This document shows positions 59,090-64,000 of a stretch of DNA of 64,000 bases, in pieces. Position 1 is the stretch's first letter. Each line of letters begins with the position of its first letter. The DNA comes from Armillaria gallica (Eukaryota > Basidiomycota > Agaricomycetes > Agaricales > Physalacriaceae), in the NCBI GenBank assembly GCA_037576215.1, contig JBANDB010000005.1, positions 4,712,001-4,776,000 of the forward strand, written 5' to 3'. The notes under the pieces are model-generated. The model was not told the origin of the DNA. It ran no database searches and worked only from the letters and a program-made list of their open reading frames with translations. The translations under genes and the position numbers were made by a program.

Positions 59090-59551
59090 TGTCATCTGAG
59101 ACTCGATTACCTCCACTCGAAATCCATCGTCCACCTCGATATCAAAGGGGCCAACCTCCACATATCCATGGAAGGTTGCGTGAAAATTGGTGAACTCGGA
59201 TCCGCCCGAATACTAGAAAGTAACATCTATATTTATGTCTCAAGGTTCTTCTTGTTAACGCCTGGCATGGAACACACGACCAAATATCTTGGACATGCGC
59301 TTTGTTGGATGGCCCCCGAAGTTCTCGAGCAGAATGGTCATGATATTCGTGCGGATGTGTGGAGTTTGGGGATGGTCATCCTGGAGATGCTGTCGGATAG
59401 CCATTCGTGGGTAAAGGTCGCAAAGCGCATAATTGACACGTACGCTGTATGTGTTACTGCCCAATATCGTCGTACTGACAACTTCATACTTAGATCATGG
59501 CTACCCAAATGCCACAGCTTTCCAATAATATACAGGTCTCACTGGAGTTAA
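59090..59551 (+). pseudogene. Protein kinase C-lobe relic
   Basis: Contains only the second half of a kinase: DYLHSKSIVHLDIKGANLHI (HLD for HRD), CVKIGELGSARIL (GEL for DFG) and, after a possible intron, LCWMAPEVLEQNGHDIRADV followed by WSLGMVILEMLSDSHSW. The glycine loop and ATP-binding Lys are absent, and the frame upstream starts directly after the sacsin gene. It resembles the kinase family duplicated in the island ([22 protein letters not shown]) and is most likely a decayed dispersed copy. Confidence 0.6.
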
Positions 59552-59759
59552 ATGTCCTTCTGAAGCGAATATTCGTACCTGCTAATGACAGGCCGTACTC
59601 GTGGGACTTACTCAAGGATCCTTGATTAGTGGACAGCTCGTGAACATGTAGTATACTAGAAAATGGCCATTTCACGTTCGATGTGCAAGTCGAAAAGGTG
59701 ATAGGTATGATATGTTCGATGACGTAGTACACTAATAATACAATAATAATCACAGAAAA

Positions 59760-62295
59760 CTAAACATCAATATTGAAAGCTGCACTGCGCCAGCCTGAAA
59801 TCTTCTTCTCCTGCTCAGTCTTATCTTCGACTCTCTGCATGAATGACTGTAACTGCTTCTTCCCCTCCACCGCCATGCCCTTCGCCTCTTCCTTTACCTG
59901 CCGGCCTGCGTCCTTCACGGCCTGCGCATCCTCAGGGTCGACGTCACCGGCCAGCCTATCCTTCAAGCTCGCAGAGGCTGTACCCAAAGGTCCCTTCTTT
60001 TCTCCAGAAAGGATCTGCGGCTCAGCACCCACCGCAAACGCTTGACCCTTCTCGCCCTCGACCACCATGCCAGTACCAGTCCCGATCGCCTGCCACTCGC
60101 CAGGCATCTTCCTCAGCCTACCCAGCTCAGACCACATCGCAGCAGAAAGGGCATTTCCAGCGCCCATACCACCATCAGCAAATACCTCTGCCCTTTGCGA
60201 AACGTCCCATGCAATCCCGTCCGCCCATTCAATAACACCCCTAATCTGCTCTGACAGTGACCGCTCAAGAGCTTCACGGAAACGCAAAGAGAAAATAGGC
60301 TTGAACATGCTCAATAGCATTGGATGGTTGCTTTCGGTGATGGACAAGTCAATATCCTCGGCAATTTCCACCCGCGCTTGCTCGATGACGTGGAAGGCAC
60401 GGTTAAGTTCGCGTTCTGTAATATGAGTTCCACGCTTGGGTTCTGCCTCTTGGGTGGCAGGAATGAGGCGGAGCTTGAGGTCGAGATCGATGCCTTTTGG
60501 GGGAAGGGTGAAGGTAACGATGCCGGAGAATTCGCTCGGGCCAACGGAGGCTCGTTTGTCTCGGTAGAAGAACGAAACCTTGTCTAAGGCAAGCTGAATT
60601 GCTTGGACGCGAATGTGCGTAAGTGTGCCGATAGCAGTACGTGTAGGCGTTGGTGGACACCGTACTGATATCGACGTCGGTGATGTTACGAATGTAAACG
60701 TGAGATGGTTGAACGTTGAAGGATGAAATATCGAGATTTTCAAGCACAAGTTCCATATCATTGTCCACATACTCCATCCTAAAGAAATGTCAGAGAAATG
60801 TTAAAATAGAGCCAGAAAGACATACCTTGGAATCGGGACTCCCTTCATGAACGTCAATGCACGGGGTATGTAGACTTGGAAAATGTCGCGCCAGAACCAT
60901 GACACTTGATCCATGGCTGCCTCCAAGCCTGTCTTACCCTCCGATCCAGCTTCAGCAAGTCCTTCCTCAATCGCCTTCCCCAGCTGAACATGCGCGTCAC
61001 GTAAGCGCTTCATATCCTTGTCCTGGCTCAACGCCATCTCGAAAGCGGTCAGCTCTTTTTTGAATGCCTCATAATCCATCTTCCAGCCTGATTCTGACTC
61101 GTCGACGAAAAACTTCTTCCATCGTGTCCGCAAATCCTTCTTGGTCTGCTTGAGCTCTTCGCTACGCATATACCCGACATCGTTGACCATCTTCCGAATA
61201 GTCTGGAAAAATTCTTGGAACCATCTCTGAAGATTCTTGTCCTCGCGCACATCGATGGCACATTGCTTGGCCTTGCCGAGCAAGTCATCGAGAGATCGGT
61301 TGTTGGCGAAACGTTCAAGAAGGGTCTGAAGTTGTTTCAGCGCTTTTGACACGTGCTTGTCAGGCGTTGTATCGTGAATGAATGTATCGAGGTCGGCAGT
61401 AACCGCTTCTTGAGTTTTGGAGAGCCACTTCTCGAAAGTATCGAGAAGTGTATTGACGGCTGAACGATATTCTTCATCGTTCTGAGCGCGCTCGCAAACC
61501 TGATAGAAGAGTCAGAAAATGGGTGCGAAGCAGCTGAAGTAGTACTTACTCTGTGGGAGGACTCCTGCAACCCACTATTCGTTCTGTCTGCCAATTTGTC
61601 CGCTTTTGCCTTTGCACCTTGTCCAGCACCTATCGCTGTGGACCCGGTATCCTTCAACGAGTCCATCGTGTGCTCGAACTTAACCTTGACGTCTGCCTCT
61701 TCCTCCTCCATTCTCTTCTTGTCTCTGCCGAGGGCATCGCGCTTACCATCCTGCACCTCTTGCTCGGCTTCCCGCAGGCTGTCCTTGGCGCGACTGGCTT
61801 GATCCTCCAACAGTTCAGCAGCATCGGCAAGTGACGATCGAGCGAAGGATGTTAAATCTCGTAGAACAAAGGAGCCTTCGGTTGAAATGCTAGATCCTGC
61901 AATTTGCAGTAGTTTCTGTAAAGCCTTGCGGATTTTGTTGATGTCCTCCGAGGCTTCGTCGGTGTCCATACTGTCTGAAGGAATCGCTGTCGACATGTCG
62001 CCTTGCGAGAGATGCCAGATAGCATCCTGGAGTAAATCGTCGCCTACAAAAACATCAGGACACCATTTCAACGATAGAAACGACGCGTACTATTCTTGTT
62101 CATCCCTAGGGCCTTGTAAGCATCTAGAATGCTCCCTACATGTTTCACCAGAACTCGTCCCTGAGAGCTGAGCTGCCCGGCTTCCATCTGCGCCAGGGCG
62201 TTGATCTTTATCCAGTCAATGAAGCCATTGAGTTGGTCCTGAGAGGGGGATTTGCCTGCGTTGAGTGCAGCGAGAGTGCTTGTAAAGTGTTCCAT
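59760..62295 (-). CDS. HAM1-like coiled-coil protein (possible TULIP/BPI-like lipid-binding fold)
   Basis: Large helical protein on at least five exons starting at MEHFTSTLAALNAGKSPSQD (62,295). Segments: IDWIKINALAQMEAGQLSSQ, DDLLQDAIWHLSQGDMS, a charged, Ala-rich LEA-like coiled coil (LEDQASRAKDSLREAEQEV, ADVKVKFEHTMDSLKDTGST), then FEKWLSKTQEAVTADLD and GWKMDYEAFKKELTAFEMAL. The C-terminal beta/helical part has MEYVDNDMELVLENLDISS, ALDKVSFFYRDKRASVGPSE and IEWADGIAWDVSQRAEVFAD. This organisation fits the fungal HAM1-like N and C domain family, whose C-terminal half is related to BPI-type lipid-binding domains. I am confident of one long gene, less so of the family name and exact exon borders near 60,660. 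Confidence 0.6.
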
Positions 62296-63342
62296 TTTCG
62301 AGAGGCATATGAGCAATTCATATCCATCCTTTTATAGGGTTATATGGCGATCCAAGTGAATGGTAATGTCTTTGGTGTGAAATGACGAGGAAGGGAAGAA
62401 GATCGACGCCGTATTTTCGTCACCGACTCCAATGATCCTGGGGCTTGAACACAGCCACCTCAACCCATTTCAGACACACCAGTACCTAGCGCTTCAACAC
62501 TATGGAGACGTGGCTGTTCCTTCCTTTAAATAAGTGGCTACCGTCTCCAACATCAAGGTCGTTGATGACGCCAAACGATATCGAAGCAAACATCATTTCA
62601 CTCACGAGGCCCCCTCGCCTTTCTGCCAATGGCCCGTTCATCTTTTTTGACTCCATTCCATCTGATCGGGCCCGACACGCCTAAATTGCAGCGCGCGCAC
62701 ATATATTTCCCGCAATATTCCCCACGAACGACGACTTAACAATCGCAATCGCCGACCACTTCGCGTATGTTGGTGTGTTAGAACACCAGTCCTAGTCACC
62801 CAAGGGAGCGCATCTCTGAGCTTCGTCAACAGAACACGAACATTGACCCAGGGAACAGGACCAGAATGTATGGCGAAGGTTATGGGGGATTTTGCGCAAC
62901 ATCAGTAGAGGGGTGAAAATCTGGAACGGGGATTCGCGTCGCCAAGTTGACGTGGGATTTCAATTTCTGTGACACGCTTTAGTCTTCGTACTTAATGAAG
63001 AGAAGATATGCATACATAAACTTGCAGGCCCTTCACCGTGTCATTCACCTGTTCCAAGACTTCAACACACTCGATTCTCCTGCATGAAATATCGAATTCG
63101 ACGGACACGAGAGGGTTTCCTATGCTGTCCCTACCAAAGGATACTTGCTCTGGAGAGAAAGGCACGCGATATTGAAGGATCCGGGTGTATACATGACGGG
63201 TACAGTTCAGCGCAAGGAGATCATGGCCGTATCGCTGCTTTCCAAAAATACACAGGTGGCGATTCTCTTCGTGATGACGGACAGCAGAGGCACCGTGATT
63301 TGCCTTGAGGCGTCACTGCCGAACAGTCGGGGGTGATGATGT
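62296..63342. other. Intergenic region with a possible short exon
   Basis: No secure gene. At about 63,095-63,336 (plus) a frame reads VSYAVPTKGYLLWRERHAIL and continues to VAILFVMTDSRGTVICLEAS before a stop. It looks protein-like, but no start or upstream exon could be connected. Confidence 0.3.
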
Positions 63343-64000
63343 TTATTTGCGCTTTTTCGTGTCTCTAAAGGCACGAGATGACTCGGTATCGTCGAGAGCG
63401 AGAGGAGCAGTGAGGATAGAGATGCCCTTGGAATAGTATCCGGAAACGACACCCACTGCGCCTCTGTTCTTGCCACCTTCAATACGTACCCAGCTGCCAA
63501 CACTTGCACTGATGGTAACCGCGCATGCCGGCGCTGGTACAAAATCCTCCTCAGAAGCCGTACCGAACTCTACGAAGAGTGACTGCTCGCTCTCGAAGGG
63601 CTCGGCCGTGCTCGATATCCTCCAATCATTTTCATCTGCATGCTTTCCAACACACAGCACTATAGCAGAACTATTTCGAACAGAAGGGCCAGATTGTGCA
63701 GAATTTTTCATCGGCTAAAAATTGTAAACTAGTATATGCGGCGATTGTGAAGAAAAAGCAAGAGTAACTCACCGGTCTGTCGGGAGAGACAGGTATCATC
63801 ATCCAGGCTGGGTCCTTCTGAATTTTCCTCAGTTCCCAACTTCACAGATCTGCTCCATTTATACAACTTGAACGCGATCGTGAGTTCTTTGCGGGATGAC
63901 CGAAATTGCAGATTTGGCCATCTTGTGTTGAACGTTGCCAGCTCATCATCCTCTGCAGATAAACATGGACCCAATGCGAAGCCGCATGAACAATTGTGGT
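63343..64000 (-). CDS. 3' part of a gene with a KOW-like motif (runs off the window)
   Basis: Two exons are visible: DDELATFNTRWPNLQFRSSR up to SLDDDTCLSRQT, an intron (gtgagt near 63,773), then the final exon ending FRDTKKRK at 63,343. The last exon contains VGSWVRIEGGKNRGAVGVVS followed by GYYSKGISILT, resembling a KOW motif as found in Spt5 and ribosomal L24/L26 proteins, which bind nucleic acids. The 5' part lies beyond the right edge, so the product cannot be named. Confidence 0.5.

Overview
The window is nuclear DNA of a filamentous basidiomycete, most likely an Agaricomycete. The genes are rich in introns of about 50 nt with GT..AG ends. The content fits too: a HET-domain protein, a sacsin-like HATPase fused to BTB, a bacterial-type mitochondrial IleRS, MID1, a secreted LPMO-like protein and small secreted proteins. 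I saw no rRNA, tRNA or CRISPR array. Gene models were spliced by hand. Several close exactly in frame: zinc finger 325 aa, FAD monooxygenase 427 aa, ABC1 kinase 619 aa, UCH 428 aa, sacsin/BTB 2692 aa.

Layout. 0-7.6 kb is ordinary single-copy sequence: C2H2 factor, FAD monooxygenase, MID1 (with an apparent 1-nt frameshift) and an ABC1/ADCK1-type kinase. 8-40.4 kb is a rearranged, duplicated island. Two inverted arms, 9,828-16,807 and 30,740-38,843, each carry a kinase, two small secreted protein (SSP) genes and a HET gene. A third SSP lies in a tandem unit just outside the left arm. Direct repeats (16.87-18.1 and 29.55-30.74 kb) carry the 5' part of a UCH37-like deubiquitinase gene. Between the arms lie the single-copy genes: mitochondrial isoleucyl-tRNA synthetase, the intact UCH37-like gene and uracil phosphoribosyltransferase. 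Two uncharacterised families, here called Y and Z, occur as three copies or fragments in the island.

Decay is split between the arms. The left HET (7-bp insertion), left kinase (stop plus frameshift), left UCH and left Z copies are broken. The left Y and both left-arm SSPs look intact. On the right, HET, kinase, Z and one SSP look intact; one SSP has lost its signal-peptide frame, UCH is a fragment and both Y copies are broken. Two small insertions are dated by the empty copy: a 406-bp element with TA target duplications in the right arm, and a perfect 36-bp hairpin flanked by 9-bp duplications in the left UCH pseudogene.

40.6-64 kb returns to mostly single-copy genes: mitochondrial ribosomal protein mS33, an ASXH/DEUBAD-type protein (a plausible partner class for UCH37-like enzymes), a gene-poor stretch (42.5-46 kb), an LPMO-like secreted protein, a DnaJ-X co-chaperone with an N-terminal zinc ribbon, the giant sacsin/BTB gene, a kinase relic, a HAM1-like coiled-coil protein and a partial KOW-like gene at the right edge.

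The island combines a HET protein, a pseudokinase-like kinase, secreted cysteine-rich proteins and a UCH paralogue family. That is the sort of fast-evolving content seen at fungal self/non-self or host-interface loci, but no function for the island is shown by the sequence.
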